From: Algoriphagus limi
GTDB taxonomy: Bacteria > Bacteroidota > Bacteroidia > Cytophagales > Cyclobacteriaceae
Reading direction: 5' to 3'
Assembly (NCBI RefSeq): GCF_024919275.1
Contig: NZ_JANWGH010000001.1
Location: 310,001-374,000 of the forward strand
Length of the DNA stretch: 64,000 nucleotides
A program made the translations under genes and the position numbers. Positions 35,010 to 43,373 of this stretch are shown here, one piece after another (within the stretch, counting starts at the first letter, position 1; each line of letters opens with the position of its first letter). The notes below the pieces were generated by a model. The model ran no database searches and was not told the DNA's origin. It was given only the letters and a program-made list of their open reading frames with translations.

Positions 35010-35025
35010 TCCCGATGGGTCGGGA
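35010..35025. repeat. Palindrome in anticodon loop of copy D
   Basis: TCCCGA-TGGG-TCGGGA, perfect arms. Confidence 0.85.
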
Positions 35026-35049
35026 GAGTCAGAAGCTCTAACCAACGAG

Positions 35050-35067
35050 TCCCGATCGTTATCGGGA
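35050..35067. repeat. Palindrome at acceptor/D junction of copy D
   Basis: TCCCGAT-CGTT-ATCGGGA, perfect seven-base arms. Confidence 0.85.
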
Positions 35068-35102
35068 GCCCATTATTATTTTATGTTTCCTGCGACCTCC
35101 TG

Positions 35103-35118
35103 TCCCAATGGGTCGGGA
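35103..35118. repeat. Decayed palindrome in anticodon loop of copy E
   Basis: TCCCAA-TGGG-TCGGGA; one arm mismatch. Confidence 0.75.
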
Positions 35119-35142
35119 GAGTCAGAAGCTCAACCAATGAGT

Positions 35143-35159
35143 TCCCATTGTTATCGGGA
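35143..35159. repeat. Decayed palindrome at acceptor/D junction of copy E
   Basis: TCCCAT-TGTT-ATCGGGA; one arm has a substitution and a lost base. Confidence 0.7.
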
Positions 35160-35262
35160 GTTATGTGATAAACCTCATTTAGATGAAGCTATTCACATTT
35201 AATCTTGGTTTTGGGACTGCAATGTTACATATTTGAAAGGATATTCACAACCAAACTACTGG

Positions 35263-35892
35263 ATGAAAAAAACACCCGATGCAGACTTTTTGATCTTTGA
35301 TTTAGGGAATGTCATTATTGATATTGACTACGATCGGTCACTTTCCCTTATCAATCAGCATCTTCCATCCGAGTTACACTATTTATTAGCTGAATTTTAC
35401 AAGACGGACTTCCATAAAAAATATGAAAGAGGGCAAATCGATTCATCCACATTTCGAGATGAGGTTCGAGCTTTTTTTCAGCAAGATTGGCCTGATGAGC
35501 AGGTAGATTTCTTTTGGAATTCTCTTTTGGGAACAATACCGGCTGAGCGCTTAGAACTTGTGAAAAGAGTTAGGCAGTTTTATCAGGTGGGTGTATTAAG
35601 TAATACAAATCTTATCCATATTCATGCTGTAAATGATATCCTAAAGCGTGATCATGGGCTAGGGAATTTTGATCCGGTTTTTGACTGGGTTTTTCTAAGC
35701 CATGAGATGGGACTTGCCAAGCCTCAAGCTGAAATCTATGAAAAGATGCTTACCGATTTAGGCACTGCACCTGAAAGAGTTGTGTTTTTTGATGATTTGA
35801 AAGAAAATGTGGAAGGAGCTGCAGCCCTTGGAATTCAGGCGATTCATGTAACAGGTGCCAACGTGATTTTTGATTTTTTAAAGCATGTATAG
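35263..35892 (+). CDS. HAD-superfamily phosphatase (YihX-like)
   Basis: A 209-residue cytoplasmic HAD hydrolase. Motif I reads FDLGNVIIDIDYDRS; DLGNV is typical of the YihX/epoxide-hydrolase-N group, with Asn in place of the second Asp. Motif II is GVLSNTN, motif III Lys is in GLAKPQAEIYEKM, motif IV is VVFFDDLKENVEGA. Likely acts on a small sugar phosphate or nucleotide; the substrate is not known. The ATG at 35263 is preferred over a TTG at 35233. Its end overlaps the M50 peptidase start by eight bases. Confidence 0.88.
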   Translation: MKKTPDADFLIFDLGNVIIDIDYDRSLSLINQHLPSELHYLLAEFYKTDFHKKYERGQIDSSTFRDEVRAFFQQDWPDEQVDFFWNSLLGTIPAERLELVKRVRQFYQVGVLSNTNLIHIHAVNDILKRDHGLGNFDPVFDWVFLSHEMGLAKPQAEIYEKMLTDLGTAPERVVFFDDLKENVEGAAALGIQAIHVTGANVIFDFLKHV

Positions 35893-36991
35893 TACCAAAG
35901 AGTATCTAAAACACGGGCTTTTTTTCATATTAACAATCCTAGCTGCCACATTAGCAGGAAGTGAGTGGATTTACGGGAAATCCATTATGGTTTCAGGTGA
36001 AAATGCCTTGACTTGGGAATATTTTCTCAAATCATTCGCATACTCTATTCCTTTCATAGGAATCTTACTGATTCATGAATTGGGGCATTTATTCACGTCC
36101 ATTCATCATAAAGTAAAATGTACTTTGCCTTTCTTTATTCCGGCTTGGTTTGGCTTTTTAGGTGCACCATCTATTGGAACGTTGGGGGCGATTATCCGAA
36201 TGAAGGGCTTTGTCAATTCAAGGAAGAAGTTTTTTGATATTGGTGTGGCTGGTCCTCTTGCTGGATTTGTAGTTGCATTGGGAGTATTGATTTATGGTTT
36301 TACAAATCTTCCTCCCGCCGACTATATCTATGAAATTCATCCTGAGTACGCAGATCCGAATTTTGATGGTTATGAAGACGCTATTGATTTTGAGCTGGGA
36401 CAAAACCTACTTTTTTGGACGATGAGTCAAACAATAGCCGATCCTGAGCGAATGCCTGAGATGTCAGAGTTGATCCATTATCCTTTCTTATTTGCAGGGT
36501 ATTTAGCTCTGTTTTTTACAGCACTGAATTTACTTCCAATAGGCCAATTAGATGGGGGACATGTGATTTTTGGTCTTTTTCCGAAACATCATCGACAGAT
36601 TTCTCTGGTGACTTTTACGGCCTTCTTAATGTATGCGGGTTTGGGGATTATCAGTCCTTATCATCCGGGGAATGAGCTGATTTTCCGAATTCCACTATAT
36701 GTAGGCTTTCTTTATATAAGTTACCATAAGTCAGGCCTTTCGGTCCAAAATAAACTGACCTTAGCTTTGGGAATTGCTGCCGTTCAGTATGCAATGGTAT
36801 TTTTCCAGCCTACTTGGCAAGGATATCAGGGCTGGTTATTATTTGCCTTTTTATTGGGAAGAGTGATGGGTATTAGACATCCTGAGGTTTCAGGATCTAA
36901 ACCTTTAGATTCAAAAAGACAGTTAATTGGATGGTTGGCGATTTTGATTTTTGCGCTTTGCTTTTCGCCACAGCCATTTATTTTCAAATAA
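35885..36991 (+). CDS. Site-2-protease-like membrane metallopeptidase (M50)
   Basis: A 368-residue intramembrane peptidase. The zinc motif HELGH (H64, E65, H68) lies in a hydrophobic helix, and the third ligand is in LNLLPIGQLDGGHVIFG. At least seven hydrophobic segments are seen. No PDZ domain, which places it with the plant EGY-like/archaeal group rather than RseP. The start overlaps the HAD gene by eight bases, so the two are co-translated. Substrate unknown. Confidence 0.88.
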   Translation: MYSTKEYLKHGLFFILTILAATLAGSEWIYGKSIMVSGENALTWEYFLKSFAYSIPFIGILLIHELGHLFTSIHHKVKCTLPFFIPAWFGFLGAPSIGTLGAIIRMKGFVNSRKKFFDIGVAGPLAGFVVALGVLIYGFTNLPPADYIYEIHPEYADPNFDGYEDAIDFELGQNLLFWTMSQTIADPERMPEMSELIHYPFLFAGYLALFFTALNLLPIGQLDGGHVIFGLFPKHHRQISLVTFTAFLMYAGLGIISPYHPGNELIFRIPLYVGFLYISYHKSGLSVQNKLTLALGIAAVQYAMVFFQPTWQGYQGWLLFAFLLGRVMGIRHPEVSGSKPLDSKRQLIGWLAILIFALCFSPQPFIFK

Positions 36992-36993
36992 AA

Positions 36994-37012
36994 AACCCGG
37001 ATTAACCGGGTT
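36994..37012. terminator. Short terminator hairpin after the M50 gene
   Basis: AACCCGG-ATTAA-CCGGGTT, preceded by an A-run, between convergent genes; it could serve both strands. Confidence 0.6.
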
Positions 37013-37026
37013 CCTAACTTGTAATT

Positions 37027-37323
37027 TTATAAATCTCGATAAGCAATAATTCCTCCTAAGACATTTCGGACCTTATCATATCCCTTGCTTTCCAGGAATT
37101 TTTTCGCGTTTCCGCTTCTCGCCCCACTTCTACAGTGAATGATGATTTCCTGGTCTTTTTTATCCTCCAACTCATCTAATCGATGGGGGAGTTCGCCTAA
37201 GGGGATATTGATTGCACCAAGATTATCATCATCATATTCCCATTCTTCGCGTACGTCAAGGAAGACGAATTTGTCTCCTCTTTCCAATCGCTCTTTGAGT
37301 TCTTTTACGTTGATATCTTCCAT
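37027..37323 (-). CDS. Rhodanese-like domain protein
   Basis: A 98-residue single rhodanese domain. The active-site loop is HCRSGARSGNAKKFL, with the catalytic Cys accepting sulfane sulfur; VFLDVREEWEYDDDNLGAIN is the CDC25/rhodanese homology start. No signal peptide, so a cytoplasmic sulfur carrier like GlpE is likely. The start is two bases after the stop of the T9SS-cargo gene, so it belongs to the PASTA-T9SS-rhodanese unit. Confidence 0.93.
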   Translation of the reverse strand: MEDINVKELKERLERGDKFVFLDVREEWEYDDDNLGAINIPLGELPHRLDELEDKKDQEIIIHCRSGARSGNAKKFLESKGYDKVRNVLGGIIAYRDL

Positions 37324-37324
37324 T

Positions 37325-39151
37325 TTACTTGACTAAGATTCGAATTGATTTCGGTCCCTGAGGAGTAATCACGTTGATGACATAGATCCCCGGGATTTGT
37401 TTGATAAAGTTAATGATTTCTCCTTGAGCATCTTTGATTCGCTCAGGGAAAATCTCTCTTCCAAATGAATCAAAAATCCGTAACTCTTGAAAATTCCCCT
37501 GAATATGAAGGTTACTCTCCACTGGGTTCGGGTAATAGCGAAGATTTTCCGGTCTAATTTCCAATTCTTCAAATGGTGGAGCTACACTTACATGTGGTCG
37601 TATGATTAGGGAACCTCTTACTTCTTCATTTTGTGCCCAAGCTCCATTGATATTATAAAAAATCTTATCGGCTTGATCATTTTCCTTACTCAAACCTACA
37701 TACAGAAAGTCATTACTGAACTGAGCAAAGCCCACATAAAATTCTCCTTGAACCCGAATATTTGTATCAATTGGGAAGAAAATCAAATCCTCACCTTCTT
37801 CTTTTAAAGGGATTAATGTTTCCTTTTTAAATAGGGGAGTAGCTTCTAAATTATTCCAGATAAGAATATCTATCGGTTGATCAGCTTGGGAAGGATTGGT
37901 AAAGTCGATGGAAATACCCGTTAAGAAAACAGGTTGATCCACCTCATATTTCACAGCTAGCATTCCGGATCGCTGATTAATTCCTGCCGAATAATCTGCA
38001 CTACCTACATCGTAGGCGAAGTAATCACGTACTGGAAAGAAAGTTCTTACGGTATCATTTATACGGTAATCAATATTTTCGAAAAAGGTGGTGTCACCTT
38101 GTGAAATTTCGAAATAGTTATTGTCTCCAGTAGTTAGATAAGTTAAGACTTCAAGGTCAGTCTGCTGTTGGATTTCCGGTAAATTGTTGATGGAATTACT
38201 CTCAAAAACTCTTCTTTCCTGAGCATTAGGTACGGGGTTGAAAGGTGTATTGAGGTTTACGGTAGTCCTGTTTCCAGATTCATTAGCAAGCAAAATGGAA
38301 TATTCCATCGACCGAAATCTGTTTTCCAGATTGTTGAATTCATTTGCAATCGGAAGCACTTCCTCTGAAGATAATTCAGAGTAAAACTCCAGTGGGATCG
38401 CCGCGTAATCCCCGGCAAAAAAGTAGCTATTTCTCGTTAAGGCCCTGTCCAAATAAAATAGATCTTCAGAGTCTCGGCCTGAATTCAAATACACATAATC
38501 TAAAAGCCAAGTATCAAATGGGCCTGAGAGTCTCCCTTGATTTACAAATCGAAATCGGAATTCGGAATGAAAATATTCAGAGGAAATTGGAACTATCTCT
38601 TGTGTAAAATTCTCACGATCTCGCTCTGGTCCTCCATTCATTTGCCAGATGGTAGCCCAGACACTATCGGCTGTTAAAAACTCGAGTGTTAAGGCATCTC
38701 CCTCATCGGGCATTTCAGCTTTTCCACCTGCTTGCCAAAAAAAGCTCAGAAAGGTGCTTTCTTGTTGATTGCTGGGTATAACTGATAAGTCAATCGGCTT
38801 TGAAGTAATGTAATCGCCAGCGCCTTGTTCACGAATTTGTCTTGAGTAAGGACTTCCTGTTTCATCCACACCATCCAAGACGATTACTCCAAAAGAAGGG
38901 GCATGATTCCCTATACTGCTGCTATAAGTGCTTCCGGAGAATTCCCATTTTAGGGTGTCCATTCCTTCCGAAAAATCATCCCAAAAAGGAAGTTGATTTT
39001 GACTGTTTAGGCGGGCGTTTAAGTCAGCTTTTGATTGGTGTTTGATTTGAATCTTAGGAATGGGCCCGAATTCCACTAGTTGAGCATTGACTTGGGAAAC
39101 CATGAAAGTCAAAAGAATGCTCCAAAAAAATATGTGGCGGCTTTTTCCCAT
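37325..39151 (-). CDS. T9SS-sorted secreted protein of unknown function
   Basis: A 608-residue exported protein. Signal peptide: GKSRHIFFWSILLTFMVSQVNAQ. The last about 75 residues (RYYPNPVESNLHIQG ... IRILVK) are a Por secretion-system type A sorting domain, which sends the protein across the outer membrane. Residues about 90-220 resemble a jelly-roll of MAM/concanavalin type (FLSFFWQAGG, DTWLLDYVYLN). No catalytic motif is seen. The ATG at 39151, five bases after the PASTA stop, is chosen over a TTG at 39160 inside that gene. Confidence 0.82.
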   Translation of the reverse strand: MGKSRHIFFWSILLTFMVSQVNAQLVEFGPIPKIQIKHQSKADLNARLNSQNQLPFWDDFSEGMDTLKWEFSGSTYSSSIGNHAPSFGVIVLDGVDETGSPYSRQIREQGAGDYITSKPIDLSVIPSNQQESTFLSFFWQAGGKAEMPDEGDALTLEFLTADSVWATIWQMNGGPERDRENFTQEIVPISSEYFHSEFRFRFVNQGRLSGPFDTWLLDYVYLNSGRDSEDLFYLDRALTRNSYFFAGDYAAIPLEFYSELSSEEVLPIANEFNNLENRFRSMEYSILLANESGNRTTVNLNTPFNPVPNAQERRVFESNSINNLPEIQQQTDLEVLTYLTTGDNNYFEISQGDTTFFENIDYRINDTVRTFFPVRDYFAYDVGSADYSAGINQRSGMLAVKYEVDQPVFLTGISIDFTNPSQADQPIDILIWNNLEATPLFKKETLIPLKEEGEDLIFFPIDTNIRVQGEFYVGFAQFSNDFLYVGLSKENDQADKIFYNINGAWAQNEEVRGSLIIRPHVSVAPPFEELEIRPENLRYYPNPVESNLHIQGNFQELRIFDSFGREIFPERIKDAQGEIINFIKQIPGIYVINVITPQGPKSIRILVK

Positions 39152-39156
39152 GTTGA

Positions 39157-39897
39157 TCAATTTTCTTTAGCCGATATCCAAAGGTCAATCATCTCACCTG
39201 TTTTTACCTGAGTTTCAAAAGGTGGTGCCTGTCTGAATACAAAACCAGGAGGAACTGTATCGTTTTTGAAATATAACTTTTCACCCATTCGCAAGCCAGA
39301 GCCCAGGATCAGAAATTCAGCATCGATTTCATCCATTCCAACGAAATTTGGAACGCTCAAGATTTGGTTTCCTAAACCATCGCCGACGACCAAATCGATT
39401 TTTTCTCCTTTGGGAATTTCAAAACCTTCTGTCACAGTCTTCCCCTTATATTGTTGCTCGAGTACCACATTGATTCCTATATCCGGAACATAAATGATTT
39501 CACCTCTTTCCAGACCCAGGTTGGCCAAGATTTCTTGTACATTTTTCAAAGGCATATTCACCAAGTTGGGAAGCCTTATCATTGGGGCATTTCTGGCATT
39601 CAAAGTCAGATAAATTTTCCTGCCATTTTTCACCTGATCATTCGCAGGCGGGATTTGTTTCAATACAGCCAAAGCTTTTTCATCCGTACTATATCCTGAA
39701 TCCAAAGAGACCTCATAATTCAACCCGGACTTCTCCAGAATATTTACTGCTTCATCAAAAGTGTAGCCTGAAAGGTCAGGAACAGAAACAGTTTCCCCGT
39801 GATTGGTATAAGCAGGGAGGTAGATTTTCAAAAAAACAAATCCTAAAAGGAGGGATGCTCCAAAAATCAACAAGAGGTTTATAAGAATCTTTTTCAA
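39157..39897 (-). CDS. Membrane-anchored protein with three PASTA domains
   Basis: A 246-residue protein with one N-terminal transmembrane segment (about 4-27) and three PASTA units at about 38-104, 107-172 and 175-243 (VPDLSGYTFDEAVNILEKSG; LPNLVNMPLKNVQEILANLG; VPNFVGMDEIDAEFLILGSG). PASTA domains bind peptidoglycan stem peptides or act as spacers; no kinase domain is present, as usual in Bacteroidota. The start is a TTG (LKKILINLLLIFG), the only codon that keeps the hydrophobic leader. First gene of a tight unit with the T9SS cargo and rhodanese genes. Confidence 0.88.
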   Translation of the reverse strand: MKKILINLLLIFGASLLLGFVFLKIYLPAYTNHGETVSVPDLSGYTFDEAVNILEKSGLNYEVSLDSGYSTDEKALAVLKQIPPANDQVKNGRKIYLTLNARNAPMIRLPNLVNMPLKNVQEILANLGLERGEIIYVPDIGINVVLEQQYKGKTVTEGFEIPKGEKIDLVVGDGLGNQILSVPNFVGMDEIDAEFLILGSGLRMGEKLYFKNDTVPPGFVFRQAPPFETQVKTGEMIDLWISAKEN

Positions 39898-40003
39898 GGA
39901 ATTGAGTGTCTATTTTGACTTTTAATAGATGGATAAAGATAGTCGGGAATTTTATTCTCGACAAAGTTGACTGCCTTAGCCTTGCAATTTTTGGCAAAAA
40001 ATA

Positions 40004-40025
40004 AGCCGAATTAGTTTATTCGGCT
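40004..40025 (-). terminator. Terminator after the M43 peptidase gene
   Basis: AGCCGAAT pairs with ATTCGGCT around a six-base loop; on the minus strand a T-rich run follows. Confidence 0.8.
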
Positions 40026-40035
40026 CGATTTTAAA

Positions 40036-43000
40036 TTATTTAATAAATACCCGTTGGATTTCATTCAAGGAAGGGCTTACCATTCTCACTAAATACAGCC
40101 CCGGCGAGAATATATCTCTTGGAAAGGTGTAGGTCTGGTTTAAAGTCTGTGCGTAATTCACCTGATGAACAACCGAACCAGTGGAAGAGATGATTTGAAT
40201 GGTGACGTTTTCATATTGCGGCAAATTGAAAGCAATATTGAAATATGCTGTGGCAGGATTTGGGTAGATCAAGGCTTCCCCATCTCCTGGAATCACCGGA
40301 TTTGGATTAGCGCTGAGGAATAGCTCAAGATTATCCAGATAAATAGGTGAATTTTCACCTTCGCCAACAGTCAAGACTGCAGCTAAACGAACATCATTTT
40401 TCCGATCACCTGCAAAATCCGTCAAGTTGACATAAACCCTTTCATATTCTTCCTGATTGTTTGGATTTGCGATGCCTGCGACTGTTGAAAGTTCAGCTCC
40501 ACTTGCTTCCCAAACTACTTCATAGCTTTCTCCAGCATCATCACTTGCCAAAATCTCAAGCTTGGTGTCCTCAGCTACTGACCCAACTGTATAATCAAAA
40601 AACAAGGATGCTTGTGTATTCCTAGCAAGATCAAATATTGGGGTTCCCAGCCAATAGGATCTATATGCAACGGGATTTTCGACTGCACTGGCATTTCCTG
40701 GTCTTGAACCTGTCACCGGAATAGAGGTCCAAGAACCATTGTCATTTTCAGGATTGATACTTTGCCAAGGCTCAATGTTAGTAGAAACATTAAAGTTTTG
40801 TCGCCAAGGAACCAAGCTACGCTCGGTCGTCTCGACTACATATCTTCGCAATTCACTTTCATTCCCACCATTTTGGTCAAAATTGGGGAGAATTACTCCA
40901 TAGTCTAATCTGTTTTTCCCCTCTCTCGTACTGTTTCCTCCAGTGAGTGTAAAAGTTTCTCCTGGGGCTACTGCATTTCCACTTGCCAAAAAGGCCTGTT
41001 GGCTACCTCCATTGACACTTTTTACAAATACAAAATTGGAAACTGGAAGATTGCCGGTGTTGGTTACTTCAATTCTTTCATTTTGATACCTGCCATCAGA
41101 AATAGGGAAAGGAGTAATCAGCTCCTGCATAGTCAAGCTGTAGCGGAACTCCTCTTGTTGCAGAACTCGGATATTCTTCAGGTAAATATTGTTCCCAAAG
41201 GCATTCAAATTGATGAAAGCGATTCGAATTCTTCCCAAATCCGCGAAAGGTTCAAGGTTGACTAATTCAGTTCGGAATTGGCCGGAATTCGAAGGAATGA
41301 ATTCATTCAAAGTGGCGGCTGATGTTGTAAGGGAAGTTCCTGATTTTTGATAAGTCGCTTCCGGAATATCAAATGTATTTCCACAATCCGCCGAAATAGC
41401 AACAATCAAATCGTCTTGGAAGCCCTGTTGATTATAAGGAGCATGAGCCATTTCGAATACCAATTGGGCATTTGGGTATTCACTTAGGTCAATTACCGGG
41501 GAAATAAAATAATCCAATTCTCCAGCAGCATCATACTCATAGTTTCTAATATAAATTAGATCTTCTTCCTCTCCTGAAATATTGAGTTTAGTCGGTTCCC
41601 AAGTGAAAGAATCATCAGGGTTTTTAATTGTCCAAGAACTAGGAATATTGCTCAGGTCCAAACTCAAAGGAAGGCTTACCGCCACTTGGACCACTGGATT
41701 AGAAATTGCTCTGTTGTTGCTTGGATTTTCGTCGGAGGAATTATTTACCTGTATTATTTCAAATTCCACCTCATTTTCAGACCCCATTAATTCGAAGGAA
41801 TCAAAAGAAATCTCAGCGGTTTCCGCGGTTTCTAAATTCAGGCTAAAGTTTTTGACTTGGATAGTGTTGCCATTTAAGGAAACACTTATCCGGGCACTTG
41901 TAATGGTCTCTAGTCCAGCGTTTTTTATTTCCGCTAGAGGGTTGACAACCGCATCACAGGTGAAATCAGCTGGTTCGATAATTCTAGTAATTGCTAAGTC
42001 TCGATCAAAAAGTACTGGTTCTTGCGTAGCTCGATTATTAATCAGTGTAGTTCGTCGTGGGCTGTTCGCCAAGACCACATCAAACCGTTCCACTTGGCCA
42101 AACGTGAATAAATTCATACAAGCATCCGGTGTATAATCCATGAAGTTTTGGATCATATCATTGGAGTCACAACTGAATCTAGTGGGGTTTGCATTACAGG
42201 TTGAATTGGAATTGTCTTGGAGAGGTGTGTCTTCCACAAAATCATCTACTCCACATCCACCGTCTCCCCAGATGTGGCGTAATCCAAAATAGTGTCCCAC
42301 TTCATGCGTTGCTGTTCTTCCCAGTGATGCTGCAGTTGAATTTCCTCCTGTACCAAAGAATTGGTAATCAATAGTCACCCCATCAATAATAGCAGGGGCA
42401 GGGGAGAAGTTGAGTCCGGGTAGATCTGAAATTGGGAAAGAAGCATAGCCGATATATGGCTGGGCTAAAGGTACAACCCAAATATTGAGGTATTCTTCAG
42501 GGTTCCATTGTGTGAGTTGACCTATGATGGTGGCGTCATCCGGAAGGTATGAATTATTTGGACCTTCAATTCGAACTACGCCATTGGTAGGCAGTCCATC
42601 AGGATCTTGTTTTGCCAAAACGAATTCGATATTCGCAGAAGCGGCAACTGGTAAAAACTCAGCTGGTGTTCTGTCCGCATCCGGGTTTAACCGGTTGAAG
42701 TCCTCATTAAGAATCCTGATCTGATTTTCAATTTGGGAAAAGGGAATATTAGCACCTTCTCCCACAGGAGTTCCATTGTGAATGATGTGTACAACAACTG
42801 GAATAAGCCTTTTTTCTTCTTGGGTTTTAGCCAAGATTTGAGGCTGATTTCGTTGTGCTTCTATTTTTTGGTCAATCCAATCCTCAAAGAATTCTCGGGT
42901 ACCAAAATACCCCATATCTTTGACGAGAAGTTGCTCAATTACCCCATGACCGCATTTTTCATCATGCTCATGGGATATTCTCGATGAACTATTTTGAAAA

Positions 43001-43107
43001 TGATCAAGCGGTGCAATAGTGAACTGCTGACCAAAGGCCTCATTCAAAGAAAAAATTGCTCCCAAAAGGAGCATAAAAGCCTTCGAAAAAAGGGGGATTC
43101 TATTCAT
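40036..43107 (-). CDS. Pappalysin-type metallopeptidase (M43) with T9SS sorting domain
   Basis: A 1023-residue secreted peptidase. The metzincin zinc site HEVGHYFGLRHIWGD lies at about residue 270, and a downstream NFMDYTPDACMNLFT holds the Met-turn. Residues after about 340 hold CARDB-like and jelly-roll beta domains, and the last about 75 residues (ALIYPNPATAYFNIAF ... EIQRVFIK) are the type A sorting signal for T9SS export. The ATG at 43107 gives a correct signal peptide (NRIPLFSKAFMLLLGAIFSLNEAFGQ) and lies 14 bases after the NifU-domain gene. Confidence 0.92.
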   Translation of the reverse strand: MNRIPLFSKAFMLLLGAIFSLNEAFGQQFTIAPLDHFQNSSSRISHEHDEKCGHGVIEQLLVKDMGYFGTREFFEDWIDQKIEAQRNQPQILAKTQEEKRLIPVVVHIIHNGTPVGEGANIPFSQIENQIRILNEDFNRLNPDADRTPAEFLPVAASANIEFVLAKQDPDGLPTNGVVRIEGPNNSYLPDDATIIGQLTQWNPEEYLNIWVVPLAQPYIGYASFPISDLPGLNFSPAPAIIDGVTIDYQFFGTGGNSTAASLGRTATHEVGHYFGLRHIWGDGGCGVDDFVEDTPLQDNSNSTCNANPTRFSCDSNDMIQNFMDYTPDACMNLFTFGQVERFDVVLANSPRRTTLINNRATQEPVLFDRDLAITRIIEPADFTCDAVVNPLAEIKNAGLETITSARISVSLNGNTIQVKNFSLNLETAETAEISFDSFELMGSENEVEFEIIQVNNSSDENPSNNRAISNPVVQVAVSLPLSLDLSNIPSSWTIKNPDDSFTWEPTKLNISGEEEDLIYIRNYEYDAAGELDYFISPVIDLSEYPNAQLVFEMAHAPYNQQGFQDDLIVAISADCGNTFDIPEATYQKSGTSLTTSAATLNEFIPSNSGQFRTELVNLEPFADLGRIRIAFINLNAFGNNIYLKNIRVLQQEEFRYSLTMQELITPFPISDGRYQNERIEVTNTGNLPVSNFVFVKSVNGGSQQAFLASGNAVAPGETFTLTGGNSTREGKNRLDYGVILPNFDQNGGNESELRRYVVETTERSLVPWRQNFNVSTNIEPWQSINPENDNGSWTSIPVTGSRPGNASAVENPVAYRSYWLGTPIFDLARNTQASLFFDYTVGSVAEDTKLEILASDDAGESYEVVWEASGAELSTVAGIANPNNQEEYERVYVNLTDFAGDRKNDVRLAAVLTVGEGENSPIYLDNLELFLSANPNPVIPGDGEALIYPNPATAYFNIAFNLPQYENVTIQIISSTGSVVHQVNYAQTLNQTYTFPRDIFSPGLYLVRMVSPSLNEIQRVFIK

Positions 43108-43121
43108 TAAATACTTAATAA

Positions 43122-43370
43122 TTAAGCCACTGTAAGATTGACGGCTTCCACTCTGACGATTTCCGGAATGGCTCGCTTGATGGCTTCTTCTACTCCCGCT
43201 TTTAATGTCATTGAAGACATAGGACAAGAACTACATGATCCAGTCATCTCAATTTTGAGGACCATATCATCTGTCAGCTCGACAATCCTTACATTACCAC
43301 CATCTGCCTCCAAATATGGGCGAATGGCATCTAGAGCAAATTCAATTTGTTCTCTTAATTCTGCTTGCAT
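43122..43370 (-). CDS. NifU C-terminal-domain Fe-S scaffold protein
   Basis: An 82-residue Nfu-type protein. The cluster-binding CxxC is in GSCSSCPMSSMTLK; the opening IRPYLEADGGNVRIVEL is the family signature. It holds and passes on 4Fe-4S clusters. It starts three bases after the stop of the Mrp gene, a pairing that fits a joint role in Fe-S delivery. Confidence 0.95.
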   Translation of the reverse strand: MQAELREQIEFALDAIRPYLEADGGNVRIVELTDDMVLKIEMTGSCSSCPMSSMTLKAGVEEAIKRAIPEIVRVEAVNLTVA

Positions 43371-43373
43371 TGT

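Larger units (their letters stand above)
34997..35071 (-). pseudogene. tRNA copy D: 5' part with two hairpin insertions
   Basis: Minus-strand copy of the tRNA 5' part, from GGGC of the acceptor to GTCGC of the variable loop/T-stem start; the T arm and acceptor 3' strand are absent. CTATAG at the acceptor/D junction is replaced by an 18-base palindrome (35050-35067) and ATAAT of the anticodon loop by a 16-base one (35010-35025). One A of the D arm is deleted. Confidence 0.85.
35089..35160 (-). pseudogene. tRNA copy E: 5' part with two hairpin insertions, more decayed
   Basis: Same architecture as copy D and ending at the same place (GTCGC then AGG), about 92 bases further upstream in transcription direction. 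The palindromes (35103-35118 and 35143-35159) have accumulated arm mismatches, and the acceptor GGGC is lost, so this copy looks older. Confidence 0.8.

Noticed and set aside
34349..35160. Possible CRISPR-like array (regular repeats with unique inner blocks)
   Set aside because: The repeated parts are tRNA stems, the inner blocks are palindromes and not unique spacers, spacing is uneven, and no cas gene is near.
34986..35168. 60-codon plus-strand ORF with an internal duplicated peptide
   Set aside because: It lies entirely within the two partial tRNA copies on the opposite strand, and the duplication is only that of the copies.
41582..42136. 184-codon plus-strand ORF opposite the M43 peptidase gene
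   Set aside because: It is a frame shadow of a long, well-supported gene with zinc site, signal peptide and sorting domain.
43108..43227. 40-residue extension of the M43 peptidase
   Set aside because: It would overlap the NifU-domain gene by over 100 bases and bury the signal peptide; the ATG at 43107 is better.
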